A stretch of 64,000 nucleotides of DNA from Acanthornis magna (lineage: Eukaryota > Chordata > Aves > Passeriformes > Acanthizidae), in contig JAWUZG010000353.1 in assembly GCA_036785705.1 (NCBI GenBank), positions 1,542,943-1,606,942 on the forward strand. Direction: 5' to 3'. Shown here one piece after another: positions 1-11,000 of the stretch (the stretch's first letter is position 1; every line of letters begins with the position of its first letter). The notes beneath the pieces are model-generated. The model saw only the letters and a list, made by a program, of their open reading frames with translations, searched no databases and was not told the DNA's origin. The position numbers and the translations under genes were made by a program.

Positions 1-65
1 TCCTCATCTTCATGGACCAGCAGATCACCGCCGTCATCGTCAACAGGAAAGAGCACAAGCTGCGG
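1..65 (+). CDS. SLC4A5: SLC4A5 exon, partial at window edge
   Basis: Codes [20 protein letters not shown] plus Arg, a core membrane-domain segment of SLC4 transporters. It begins mid-exon with two bases of an incomplete codon. The donor is CGG|GTGAGC, phase 0. The donor sequence GTGAGCCCCAGAGACC recurs in the minisatellite that follows. Confidence 0.88.
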
Positions 66-3000
66 GTGAGCCCCAGAGACCCCGGGGTGGGGTTGGGGTG
101 AGCCTGGAACCCCCAGAGACCCCGGGGTGGGGTTGGGGTGAGCTCCAGAGACCCTGGGGTGTGGTTGGGGTGAGCCCCAGAGACTCTGGGCTGGGGTTGG
201 GGTGAGCCTGGAACCCCCAGAGACCCTGGGCTGGGGTTGGGGTGAGCCTGGAACCCCCAGAGACCCCAGGGTGGGGTTGGGGTGAGGCCCAGAGACTCTG
301 GGCTGGGGTTGGGGTGAGCCCCAGAGACCCTGGGGTGGGGTTGGGGTGAGCCCCAGAGACCCTGGGCTGGGGTTGGGGTTGAGAGTGACCCCTGGGAGCC
401 CCAGAGACCCCGGGTTGGGGTTGGGGTGATCCCCCAGAGCGCCCTGTTTTGGGGCGGGGTTGGGACTGAGCCCCAGGACCCCCAGGAGTGCCACATTTTG
501 GGGTGAGGCTGCAGGTGAGCCCTGGGACTCGCAGGAGCCCCTGTTTTGGGGTGGAGCTATGGGTGAGCCCCAGGAGCTCCCGTTTTGGGGTGGGGTTGGG
601 AGTGAGCTCCAGGGCGGTCCCGTTTCGGGGTGGAGTTGGAGTGAGCCCCAGGACCCCCGGGAGTGCCCCGTTTTGGGGTGCGGTTGGGGGTGACCCTCGA
701 GGACCCCCAGAGTGCCCTGTTTTGGGGTGGGGCTATGGGTGAGCTCCAGGAGCTCCTGTTTTGGGGTGGGGTTGGGGTGAGCCCCAGGTCTGGCGGGGTC
801 TGGCCTTGGCGAGCTGCGGGTTTGGGGTGACGGAGCCTCCGGGGTGGGAAGGTCTGTGGGTAACGGGGTGGTGTGGGGTGATATGGGTGTGGGGTGATAG
901 TGATATGGGGTGATGCAGGGTAATGTAGGGCGATATGGGGTGAAACAGAGTGGTATGGGGTGATACGGGGTCCTACGGGGTGGTGCAGGATGATACGGGG
1001 TCCTACGGGGTGGTAGAGGGTGATACAGGGTGCTATGGGGTCCTACAGGGTGGTACAGGGTGATACAGGGTCCTACGGGGTGGTGCAGGGTGATACGGGG
1101 TCCTACGGGGTGGTACAGGGTGATACAGGGTCCTACGGGGTGGTGCAGGGTGATACGGGGTCCTACGGGGTCCTACGGGGTGCAGCAGTGCAGAGTGGGC
1201 AGCAGGGCCAGGGTGGCACTGTGGGGTGACACAGAGGGTGTAGGGCAGTGCTGGGTGCCCCACGGCAGTGTGATGTGGGGCACATGGGGGTGATGTGGGG
1301 CGCATGGGGGTGACGTGGGGCGCACCAGGGTGATGTGGGGCACATGGGGGTGATGTGGGGCACATGGGGATGATGTGGGGCGCACCAGGGTGATGTGGGG
1401 CGCATGGGGGTGATGTGGGGTGCACCAGGGTGATGTAGGGTGCATGGGGGTGATGTGGGGCACATGGGGATGATGTGGGGTGCACCAGAGTGATGTGGGG
1501 CACATGGGGTGATGTGGGGTGCATGGGGGTGATGTGGGGCGCACCAGGGTGATGTGGGGTGCATGGGGGTGATGTGGGGTGCATGGGGGTGACGTGGGGC
1601 GCACCAGGGTGATGTGGGGTGCATGGGGGTGATGTGGGGTGCATGGGGGTGATGTGGGGCACACCAGGGTGATGTGGGGCGCATGGGGGTGATGTGGGGT
1701 GCATGGGGGTGATGTGGGGCGCACCAGGGTGATGTGGGGCGCATGGGGGTGATGTGGGGCGCACCAGGGTGATGTGGGGCGCATGGGGGTGATGTGGGGC
1801 ACATGGGGATGATGTGGGGTGCACCAGAGTGATGTGGGGCGCATGGGGGTGATGTGGGGTGCATGGGGGTGATGTGGGGCGCACCAGGGTGATGTGGGGT
1901 GCATGAGGCTGGTTCGGGATGCTCTGCAGCTGTCCCAAGGTGCACTGTGGGTGTTGCAGGTGCCCCATGTGGATGTGGGGTGCTCTGGGGTGCTCTGGGG
2001 TGCTTTGGGGTGCTCTGGGGTGCTCTGGGGTGATGCAGGGTGCCCCCGGCCAATGTGGGGTGCAGCAGGGTCATGGAGGTTGCTTTGGGGTGCTGTGGGG
2101 TGACACAGGGTGACACATATCCATGTGGGGCACACCAGGTGACACAGGGTGCTCTGGGGTGATGTAGGGTGCCCCATATCCCTGTGGGGCACACCGGGGT
2201 GACACAGGGTGACACATATCCATGTGGGGCACACCAGGTGACACAGGGTGCTCTGGGGTGACGCAGCGTGCCCCATGTCCATGTGGGGCACACCGGGGTG
2301 ACACAGAGTGCTTTGGGGTGACGCAGGGTGCCCCATATCCATGTGCGGCACGCCGGGTGCTCTGGGGTGCCCCATGTCCCTGTGGGGCACACCAGGGTGA
2401 CAGCGGGCGCTCTAAGGTGATGTAGGGTGCTCCATGTCCCTGTGGGGCACACTGGGGTGACACAGGGTGCTCTAAGGTGATGTAGGGTGCCCCATGTCCC
2501 TGTGGGGCACACCGGGGTGACACAGAGCGCTTCGGGGTGACGCAGGGTGCCCCATGTCCCTGTGGGGCACACCGGGGTGACACAGAGCGCTTCGGGGTGA
2601 CGCAGGGTGCCCCATGTCCCTGTGGGGCACACCGGGGTGACACAGAGTGCTCTGCGGTGCCCCATATCCCTGCGGGGCACCCCGGGGTGACACAGGGTGC
2701 TCTGGGGTGCCCCATGTCCCTGTGGGGCACACCGGGGTGACACAGGGTGCTGTAAGGTGATGTAGGGTGCCCCATATCCATGTGGGGCACACCGGGGTGA
2801 CACAGGGTGCTCTGGAGTGCCCCATATCCCTGTGGGGCACACCGGGGTGACACAGGGTGCTCTGCGGTGCCCCATGTCCCTGTGGGGCACACTGGGGTGA
2901 CACAGGGTGCTCTAAGGTGATGTAGGGTGCCCCATATCCCTGCGGGGCACCCCGGGGTGACACAGGGTGCTCTAAGGTGCCCCATACCCATGTGGGACAC

Positions 3001-6000
3001 ACCAAGTGACATCGGTCCCTCCAGTCCCACTCGGGGCACACCGATGCCCCACCGGGCGCCCCGGGGGTTTCCGGGGTTGCCCCCCGGGCGCCGGGCCGGG
3101 GGTGGCCGCGGGCCGAGCCCCTGACCCCGTGCCCCACGCCGTGTTGCAGAAGGCGGCTGGCTACCACCTGGACCTGTTCTGGGTGGGCATCCTGATGGCC
3201 GTGTGCTCCTTCATGGGGCTGCCCTGGTACGTGGCCGCCACCGTCATCTCCATCGCCCACATCGACAGCCTCAAGATGGAGACCGAGACCAGCGCCCCGG
3301 GGGAGCAGCCCCAGTTCCTGGGGGTCCGGTGAGGGGCGGGGGGCGCTGGGGAGGGGAGGGGCGTGTGAGAGGGTCCTGGGGCCGGGAGGGACATCGCTGT
3401 CCTGGGGGATTAGGGACATCGCTGTCCCAGGGGATCAGAGCCATCCCTGTCCTGGGGGATCAGAGCCATCCCTGTCCTGGGGGATCAGAGCCATCCCTGT
3501 CCCGGGGGATCGGGGACACATCCCTGTCCCGGGGGATTGGGGACATCGCTGTCCCGGGGGGATCAGGGCAGTGTGGCCAGGGAGGGATTGTCCCGCTCTG
3601 CCCTGGGCTGGGGCAGTTTGGGGTGAAACAATGGAAAAAAGGCACTGAGCCATTGGAGAGCGCAAAGGAGGGACACGGAGATGGGGAAGGGTCTGGAGGG
3701 GCTGAGGGCACTGGGAATGTTCAGCTGGAGAGGAGGCTGAGGGGACACTGATCCCAGTTCAGCTTCTGGGGAGAGGAGCAGAGGGACAGACACCGAGCCC
3801 TGGGACAGGGACAGGCCCTGAGCTCTGGGACAGGGACAGGGACAGACCCTGAGCTCTGGGACAGGGACAGACCCTGAGCTCTGGGACAGGGACAGACCCT
3901 GAGCTCTGGGACAGGGACAAGTACAGACCCTGAGCTCTGAGGGACAGGGACAGGCCCTGAGCTCTGGGGGACAGGGACAGACACCGAGCCCTGGGACAGG
4001 GACAGACACTGAGCCCTGGGACAGGGACAGACCCTGAGCTCTGAGGGACAGGGACAGACACCGAGCCCTGGGACAGGGACAGACCCTGAGCTCTGGGGGA
4101 CAGAGACAGACCCTGAGCTCTGAGGGACAGGGACAGACCCTGAGCTCTGAGGGACAGAGACAGGCCCTGAGCTCTGAGGGACAGGGACAGACCCTGAGCT
4201 CTGAGGGACAGGGACAGGCCCAGGGAACAGCTGTGCCAAGGGGTTTAGGGCAGATTTTGGGAAAGGTTCTTCCCCCAGAGGGTGCTGGGCACTGCCCCCA
4301 GGGAATGGGCACAGCCCCACAGCTCCAGGAGCTCCCAGGGATGCACAGGGTGGGGTTTGGGGTGTAGGGCCAGGGGATGGATCGGTGATCCTGTGGATCA
4401 ATCCCTCCCCACCCATGCCCCCGTGGTTCCTCGGGTGGGAATGGGGCCTGCTTGGCGCTGATCCCAGTGTGTCCCCGTTCCAGGGAGCAGAGGGTCACCG
4501 GCATCATCGTCTTCGTGCTGACGGGCATTTCGGTTTTCCTGGCTCCCATCCTAAAGGTAAAACATCCCCGTTCCCCCAGCCCCGCTCCCTCCCGGCGGAA
4601 TTTTGGGGACGGGGGAAGGAAAATCCGGACTGTGCCCCATCCCCGCGCTGGTCGCTGTCCCTGGGAAGGCGCTGTGCCCTTCCCCGGGGTAAGGGCCGTG
4701 TTTTTCCCTCTCCGCAGTACATTCCCATGCCGGTGCTCTATGGGGTCTTCCTCTACATGGGCGTGGCGTCGCTGAACGGCATCCAGGTGGGCACCCTTCC
4801 TCCTCATCCTCCTCCTCCTCCTCCTCCTCCTCCCCGGCCACGGACCATCCCAAACTGACTCAAAAAGGAGGGTTTGGACTCCCAAAGTTCAGCCGATACC
4901 CAAAACCCTCAGAGAAAAACCAAAACCCCACGAATTCCCCATTTTGGGGGGAATAAAAGAGGGATTTTCAGGGCAGCGTGTGGGGTGGGGCTGAGGATTA
5001 ACCCCAGCCTTGATCCCTCAGCAGTTTTGGGATCCCTGCACTGTCTTCCTCCATTTTGGAGACCAAAATAGGGTTTTTTGTGGGGCGGGGCTGAGGACTC
5101 ACCCCAACCTTCCTCCCCGGGCAGTTTTGGGATCGCTGCAAGGTCTCCCTGCATTTTGGGGACTAAAGAGGGGATTTTTTGTGGGGTGGGGCTGAGGATT
5201 CACCCTGACCTTCCTCCCCGGGCAGTTTTGGTATCACTGCAAAGCCTTCCTCCATTTTGGGGACTAAAATAGGGTTTTCCCAAAAAACCAAAAACAGGGT
5301 TTTCCCAAAAACCCAAAATAGGGTTTTCTGGGACAGCCTTTGGGATAGGATTGAGGATTCACCCCGGCCTTGATCCCTCAGCAGTTTTGGGATCGCTGCA
5401 AGGTCTTCCTCCATTTTGGGGAGTAAAGAGGGGATTTTTTGTGGGGTGGGGCTGAGGACTCACCCTGACCTTCCTCCCCGGGCAGTTTTGGGATTGTTGC
5501 AATGTCTTCCTCCATTTTGGGGACTAAAGAGGGGATTTTTTGTGGGGTGGGGCTGAGGACTCACCCCAACCTTCCTCCCCGGGCAGTTTTGGGATCGCTG
5601 CAAGCTGTTCCTGATGCCGGCCAAGCACCAGCCCGACTACGTGTTCCTGCGGCACGTCCCGCTGCGCCGCATCCACCTCTTCACCCTGGTGCAGATCGTC
5701 TGCCTGGCCGTGCTCTGGATCCTCAAATCCACCGTGGCCGCCATCATCTTCCCCGTCATGGTAATCCCATCCTCGTTCCAAAGGGTTTTTTTGGATTTTT
5801 GGTGTGGTCCCACCATGGCCGCCATCATCTTTCCCATAATGGTGATCCCATCCTCATTCCAAAGGGCTTTTTTGGGATTTTTGGCATTTTTGGTGTAGTC
5901 CCACCATGGCCACTGTCATCTTCCCCATCATGGTAATGCCAACCTCATTCCAAAGGGGTTTGTTGGGATTTTTGGCATTTTTGGTGTGGTTCCACCATGG

Positions 6001-9000
6001 CCGCCATCATCTTCCCCATCATGGTGATTCCAATCTCATCCCAAAGGCTTTTTTTGGGAATTTTGGTGTGGTCCCGCCATGGCTGTGATCATCTTCTATC
6101 ATGGTGATCCCATCTTCACTCAGAAGGGTTTTTTGGGAATTTTGGCATGGTCCCACCGTGGCCGCCATCATCTCCCTGTCATGGTAATCCCAATCTCATT
6201 CCAAAGGATTTTTGGGGAATTTTTGATGTGGTCACGCCATGGCCACCGTCATCTTCCCTGTCATGGTAATCCCATCCTCGTTCCAAAGGGCTTTTTTGGG
6301 ATTTAAGGGCATTTTTGGTGTGGTCCTACCATGGCAGCCATCATCTTCCTTGTCACAGTAATCCCATCCTCGCTCCAAAGAGATTTTTGGGATTTTTGGG
6401 ATTTTTGGTGTGGTCCTACCGTGGCCGCCATCATCTTCCCCATCACAGTAATCCCGTCCTCACTCAGAAGGGGTTTTTTTGGGATTTTTGTCTTGGTGGT
6501 CCCACTGAGGTTGCCAGCATCTTCCCCATCATGGTAATCCCATCCTCTCTCAGAAATTTTTTTTTAATTTATGGGATTTTTGGCTTGGTCCCACCATAGC
6601 CGCCATCGTCTTCTCATTCACTGTAATCCCATCCTTGTTCCACAGGGCTTCTTTGGGATTTTTGGCATTTTTGGTGTGGTCCCGCCGTGGCCGCCATCAT
6701 CTTCCCCATCACAGTAATCCCATCCTCGCTCCAAAGAGATTTTTGGGATTTAAGGGAATTTTTGGTGTGGTCCCACTATGGCCACCATCATCTTCCCCAT
6801 CATGGTAATCCCATCCTCACCCCAAAGAGTTTTATTGGGATTTAAAGGAATTTTTGGCATGGTCCCACCATGGCCACCATCATCTTTGCCATCATGGTGA
6901 TCCCATCCTACCTTGGAACGGTTTTTTTGGGAATTTTGGTGTGGTCCCACCATCGCCACGATCATCTTCTGTCATGGTGATCCCATCCTCACCCCAAAGA
7001 GTTTTTTTGGGATTTAAGGTAATTTTTGGCATGGTCCCACCATGGCCACCGTCATCTCCCTACCATGATAATCCTGTCCCATCCACATTCAGAAGGGTTT
7101 TTTGGGATGTAAGGGATTTTTGGCAAGGTCCCACCATGGCCGCCATCATCTTCGCCATCACGGTGAACCCATCCTACCTTGGAAGGCTTTTTTCGTGATT
7201 TTTTGTGTGGTTCCACCGTGATCGCCATCATCTCCCCCATCACAGTAATCCCATCCTCACTCAGAAGGGTTTTCTTTGATTTTTGGGATTTTTGGGGTGG
7301 TTCCACCATGGCCACCATCATCTCCCTACCATGGTAATCCCATCCCATCTGCATTCAGAAAGGGTTTTTTTGGGATTTAAGGGATTTTTGGTGTGGTCCC
7401 ACCATGGCCGCCATCATCTTCCCTGTCACAGTAATCTCATTCTCTCTCAGAAAGGTTTTTTTTTTTGATTGATGGGATTTTTGGCAGAGTCCCCCCATAG
7501 CTGCCAACATCTTCCCCATCATGGTAATCCCATCCTCATTCAGAAGGGTTTTCTTTGATTTTTGGGATTTTTGGCATGGTCCCACCATGGTCACCATCAT
7601 CTTCCCCATCATGGTGATCCCATCCTCACCACAAAGAGTTTTTTTGGGTTTTAAAGGAATTTTTGGCATGGTCCCACCATGGCCGCCATCATCTTCGCCA
7701 TCATGGTGATCCCATCCTACCTTGGAACATTTTTTTGGGATTTTTTGTGTGGTCCCACAATGGCCACGATCATCTTCCATCATGGTGATCCCATCCTCGC
7801 CCCAAGGAGTTTTTTGGGATTTAATGGAATTTTTGGCGTGGTCCCACCATGGCCACCCATCATCTTCCCCATCACGGTAATCCCATCCTCACTCCAAAGA
7901 GTTTTTTTGGGATTTAAGCGAATTGTTTGGATGGGGTTTTTTGGGATTTAAGGGGTTTTTGGGTTGGTGGTCACCAGGCCTTGGGATGAGCGATGCTCTC
8001 GGGTCTCTCCCGTCAGATTTTGGCCCTGATCCTGGTGAGGCGGCTCCTGGATTTTGTCTTCTCCCAACACGACCTGGCCTGGATCGACAACATCATCCCT
8101 GAGAAGGAAAAGAAGAAGGAGGACGACAAGAAGAAGAAGAAGAAAGGCAACAAAGGCGACAGCAGCAGCGATGAGGAGGTGGGTGTGGGGTCACCGGGGG
8201 ACGGTGGGGACATCCTGGATGGGAGAGGGGAAATTCCCTCGGAGGGCTTGGGGTGAAGGCCTTGGACTCCTGGAGCTGTTCCCCTGCATGGACAGGAGCG
8301 GCTGAGGGGCCGGATTTGGCAGGAGGCTCTGGGGAATGTCCCGGAAGGTGGAAAATCACAGCAAAATCCAAAAACTCTCAGGGAGAAGAGCCCAAATCCC
8401 CTGGTTTAGGGCACAGCCCCCATCACTCCGAGCATCCTCACCCCGCGCCAGCCGGGCTTTGGGAAGAGGAAGGCAAAGCCTCCTCCTCCTCCTGCCTCCG
8501 GAGCTCCTGGGTGGTCTGGGAGCCCCCCAGGCGCTGCCTTCAGCAGGAATTTCCCCGTTTCTTCCCCAGTTCCCACCTCCCTCAGTCATTAAGATCCCCA
8601 TGGAGCCCCTGCCCGCGCAGCCCCGAAATGGGGGCCCCCATTGCCTCAGCCGTAAGTACCGAGCTCAGGAGCCGCCCCCGCACCCCCGACGCTTCCTAAC
8701 CCTGCCGTGGGCTCCGCTCGGCACTAACCCCGCGGGACACGCGCCCCGGAGTCCCCCGGCCCCCCCAGGGCTGGGGGAGATCGAGGAGGGCAGAGAGCCG
8801 AGAGGGGGAGAGGCCAGAGCACCTCTCAGCCCAAGGGCTGGGGAGCACCGAGATTTCCTGAAACCTCAGAAAAAAAACCGCCAGGAATCTCCCGGGTTTA
8901 ATACCCCCCGAGCTGGTGCTGATGGGGATTTGTGAAAAATATCTGTGTTTGGAGTGGTTTGGAGCCCCCAAAATATCTGTGTTTGGAGCTCCTAAAATAT

Positions 9001-11000
9001 CTGTGTTTGGAGTGGTTTGGAGCCCCCAAAATATCTTCATTTGGGGTGGTTTGGAGCACCCAAAATATCTGTGTTTGGGGTGGTTTGGAGCCCCCAAAAT
9101 ATCTCCATTTGGGATGGTTTGGAGCCTCCAAAATGTCTGTGTTTGGGATGGTTTGGAGCACCCAAAATATATGTGTTTGGGGTGGTTTGGAGCCCCCAAA
9201 ATATCTGTGTTTTGGATGGTTTGGAGCACCCAAAATATCTGTGTTTGGGGCGGTTTGGAGCCCCCAAAATATCTCCATTTGGGATGGTTCGGAGCCTCCA
9301 AAATGTCTGTGTTTGGGGCGGTTTGGAGCTCCTAAAATATCTGTGTTTGGGGCGGTTTGGAGCTCCTAAAATATCTGGTTTTAGGATGGTTTCGTCCCCC
9401 CTGAGCCAGTGCTGATGGGGATTTGTGAAAAACAAGTGCATTTGTAGTGCTTTGAAGCCCCCAGATTGTCAGTTTTTGGGGTGGTTTGGAGCCCCCAAAA
9501 GCCACTGTTGTTGGAGTTTTCCATCTGGAAAGAGCAGATTTGGCTCCACCTCCCCCTAAAACACCCGGAATAAATTTGGGGGATTTGCTCCAGGCTCCAC
9601 CGTGACCCCAGCGAGTCTCGGCTCGGTTTAACTCCTCCGCTCTGTGCTCACGCCGGGCTGGCAGGGCTTTCCCCTCGCTAACCACCCCCAAAATCAGCGA
9701 TTCCCGGGAGCTTTCCTCCTCCTCCTCCTGCCACTGCCCGCAGGAGCCGCCGGCAGCTGGGAGCGGGGCTGGAGGGGTTTTTTTGGGGTCACCCGGGGAG
9801 AGTTTCACCCGCGTGTCCCCCCAGGAAAGAGGGCCTCCACCTGGAGCTTTGCGTTCTGACTCCTCCCCGAACGGCTCCGACATGGATCGCAGGTAAAGTG
9901 CCCGGGGGGCTCCCCCTCCCTGTCCCCATCCCCCAGGGGATCATTTTGGGGTCAGCATTTGGGATTTGGGATCCTCCTGGCTGGGAATCACTCGCTCCAG
10001 CCGAGTTCCGCCATCCCTGAGCGATTCCGAAATGTCCTGGCGGATTTCTGCGGCATCCCTCTGGATTTGGGGTGGGTTTTGTCCTCCCCGGTGTGGGGTT
10101 GTTGGGAGCTGTAAAAGGGATTTTTCAGGTTGGGACTCCTCTGAACCCTGAAATTTTGGGATTGTTCTCCATGAATTCCGGAGCTCGGAGGCAAAGCTTC
10201 CGATTTTAATTAATTCACTGGCGGTGGCATTGTCACCTGGAATAAAACATGAAACTTTTCCAAACTGTGTTAAAATGATAATAGAAAAGAAAGTCTTTAA
10301 TGGAAAGCTCTTGGGTGCACAGCGTGGCGATGTGCACGCGCGATGCAGTATCCCTACAGTTTTTATTTATTTATTTATTTTATTTATTCGTTTCCTTTAT
10401 TTATTAATTTTTTAATTAATGAGTGCATCCAACAAATATTGTCCAATTAGAAGAGCAGTTGGTTAGGCGATTTCCCCCGGGTTCTGCCCCGCTGGAGTTG
10501 TTCCAACGAGGTTTCTTTGCCTTCATTTCTTGCTCTTCCGAGTTCTAGTGGAAAACAAAATATCCTTGTCAGGCTTATTATTTTTAGGAATAAGACTAAA
10601 CAGAATCCCAAGTGTGCATTAGGAGGGTCATCTCATTGCTCTAAAATCTAAGAGAACGGGCAGGAAAAACGCCAGGAGCTGTATAGCCACGTATTAACAG
10701 CCCAAATATATAAAAAATACATAAAAAGCCGAAAATCTTTAGGCCTCGGCACCACCCGGAGCCTGTTCCCCGTGCGGATTTGGGGCGGGGTTCCCGCCCT
10801 GGCTGCTGACCCCGCTCTCCCCTCCTGCCCCCAGTATCACCCTCCACCTGAAGATCTCGTGCCCGTCGTCTCCCGCCTTTAACTACTCCCGCAACCCCAT
10901 CTGTGCCGTGCCCCAGGTGAAGATCGAGATGGAGTCGGACTACGACGACACCGACACGGAGAAGGCTCCTCGGGACATGGGCAGTGAGACCACGCTATAG
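1..11000 (+). CDS. SLC4A5: SLC4A5-type electrogenic Na/HCO3 cotransporter, 3' part of gene
   Basis: Bicarbonate transporter of the SLC4 family, moving Na+ with bicarbonate across the plasma membrane. The window holds the second half of the membrane domain and the C-terminal tail. Exons 1-65, 3150-3328, 4484-4556, 4718-4786, 5587-5760, 8017-8178, 9825-9892 and 10835-11000 join with matching phases into 317 codons plus stop. Family hallmarks seen are [59 protein letters not shown] and [12 protein letters not shown]. After the last helix comes a Lys-rich stretch, an acidic SSSDEE stretch and a tail ending ETTL. The sequence is close to NBCe1 (SLC4A4), but convergence with MTHFD2 matches mammalian SLC4A5-MTHFD2 order, which is why SLC4A5 is preferred. 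The 5' part lies outside the window. Confidence 0.85.
66..800. repeat. G-rich minisatellite overlapping the exon donor
   Basis: Imperfect units built from GTGAGCCCCAGAGACC and GGGGTGGGGTTGGGG, with G-quadruplex potential on the plus strand. The first unit overlaps the true donor at 66, so most units carry a GGGTGAGC donor-like site. Confidence 0.85.
845..1195. repeat. Minisatellite, ggtgatacggggtcctac type
   Basis: Short tandem units alternating GGTGATACGGGG and TCCTACGGGG in the first SLC4A5 intron of the window. Open frames here are repeat artefacts. Confidence 0.85.
1255..1910. repeat. Minisatellite, gtgatgtggggcgcatgggg type
   Basis: Units of about 18-20 bp, GTGATGTGGGGCGCATGGGG alternating with a GCACCAGG variant. 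Intronic, with no coding support. Confidence 0.88.
1970..3005. repeat. About 60-bp minisatellite before the 3150 exon
   Basis: Units contain CCCCATGTCCCTGTGGGGCA, ACCGGGGTGACACAG and a variable GTGCTCTAAGGTGATG segment. It fills the end of the intron. Long reverse-strand frames over it are artefacts. Confidence 0.88.
3150..3328 (+). CDS. SLC4A5: SLC4A5 membrane-domain exon
   Basis: The acceptor is gtgttgcag and the donor is GTCCG|GTGAGG (phase 0 in, phase 2 out). It codes two transmembrane stretches and the conserved loop [20 protein letters not shown], almost the same as in NBCe1-type cotransporters. Confidence 0.9.
3380..4430 (+). mobile_element. CR1-like element with internal VNTR, copy 1
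   Basis: A minisatellite built on CATCCCTGTCCTGGGGGATC (3390-3560) leads into CR1-like 3' sequence (GGTCTGGAGGGGCTGAGGGC, then GGAAAGGTTCTTCCCCCAGA). The two are interrupted by a second array of GGGACAGGGACAGACCCTGA units at 3780-4220. Similar compound copies lie at 19,440-20,865 and, inverted, at 21,940-22,660. Intronic. Confidence 0.65.
4484..4556 (+). CDS. SLC4A5: SLC4A5 membrane-domain exon
   Basis: The acceptor is ccgttccag and the donor is CTAAAG|GTAAAA (phase 2 in, phase 0 out). It codes [19 protein letters not shown] and the start of the next helix. Confidence 0.9.
4718..4786 (+). CDS. SLC4A5: SLC4A5 membrane-domain exon
   Basis: A 69-nt phase-0 exon with acceptor ctctccgcag and donor ATCCAG|GTGGGC. 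It codes [19 protein letters not shown], a family signature helix. Confidence 0.9.
4797..4835. repeat. CTC trinucleotide tract
   Basis: A (CTC)n run just inside the intron after the 4718-4786 exon. Confidence 0.85.
5000..5586 (+). repeat. Exon-edge tandem array: acceptor copies upstream of the 5587 exon
   Basis: Copies of CCCCGGGCAGTTTTGGGATC or its TCAGCAG variant start near 5022, 5119, 5217, 5376 and 5478, with the true acceptor at 5581. Units are about 100-160 bp. Each carries an AG acceptor and the first 15-18 bases of the real exon, followed by CTTCCTCCATTTTGGGGAC. Confidence 0.88.
5587..5760 (+). CDS. SLC4A5: SLC4A5 exon whose two edges seeded flanking repeats
   Basis: A 174-nt phase-0 exon coding [26 protein letters not shown] and a final helix ending [11 protein letters not shown]. 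The acceptor is ccccgggcag and the donor is GTCATG|GTAATC. The upstream intron holds five tandem copies of the acceptor plus the first 15-18 exon bases. The downstream intron holds about 24 copies of the last 20-odd exon bases plus the donor. This is the true exon because only this copy is open throughout and joins its neighbours in frame. Confidence 0.92.
5744..7960 (+). repeat. Exon-edge tandem array: donor copies downstream of the 5760 donor
   Basis: About 24 imperfect copies, mean spacing near 87 bp, of the exon's 3' end (GCCATCATCTTCCCCATCAT) running into GGTAATCCC or GGTGATCCC, a repeated donor. Spacer is TTTTTTGGGATTTTTGG-like. Short frames spelling [12 protein letters not shown] are these copies, not new exons. 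Confidence 0.9.
8017..8178 (+). CDS. SLC4A5: SLC4A5 exon: last helix and cytosolic Lys-rich tail
   Basis: A phase-0 exon of 54 codons with acceptor ctcccgtcag and donor GAGGAG|GTGGGT. It codes [20 protein letters not shown], then [18 protein letters not shown] and GDSSSDEE. The basic-then-acidic composition matches the NBCe1-like cytosolic C-terminus. Confidence 0.9.
8570..8651 (+). CDS. SLC4A5: SLC4A5 probable alternative 82-nt exon
   Basis: The acceptor is tcttccccag and the donor is AGCC|GTAAGT. It codes [18 protein letters not shown] and more, resembling the PSIKIPMD segment of NBCe1-A/B. At 82 nt (27 codons plus one base), inclusion shifts the next exon into a frame that stops at 9857-9859. 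Skipping it joins the flanking phase-0 exons to give the ETTL tail. This parallels the 97-nt alternative exon of SLC4A4. Confidence 0.65.
8936..9430. repeat. 34-bp minisatellite
   Basis: About 12 tandem units of 34 bp containing GGTTTGGAGCCCCCAAAATA and TCTGTGTTTGGGG, between the alternative exon and the 9825 exon. Confidence 0.88.
9825..9892 (+). CDS. SLC4A5: SLC4A5 C-terminal exon
   Basis: The acceptor is tgtccccccag and the donor is CGCAG|GTAAAG (phase 0 in, phase 2 out when the 82-nt exon is skipped). It reads [20 protein letters not shown] and then DR. In the alternative frame it stops after 11 codons. Confidence 0.75.
9893..10834 (+). other. SLC4A5 last intron, no gene seen
   Basis: A 942-nt intron with relatively AT-rich sequence and an ATTTATTTATTT tract near 10,360-10,400. 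No repeat array, RNA gene or coding signal recognised. Confidence 0.7.
10835..11000 (+). CDS. SLC4A5: SLC4A5 last coding exon with PDZ-type C-terminus
   Basis: The acceptor is cctgcccccag, phase 2. It reads [20 protein letters not shown] and on to [14 protein letters not shown], ending GSETTL and TAG at 10998-11000. VPQ-x-x-IE followed by a terminal ETTL resembles the NBCe1-C tail, a class I PDZ ligand. Confidence 0.85.

Noticed and set aside
1163..2890. 575-codon reverse frame with HPTSPWCAP repeats, resembling a secreted Cys/His/Pro protein
   Set aside because: It lies entirely within two intronic minisatellites of SLC4A5.
1..11000. Naming the transporter SLC4A4 instead of SLC4A5
   Set aside because: The protein is very NBCe1-like, but convergent linkage to MTHFD2 matches SLC4A5. 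A phylogeny would settle it.
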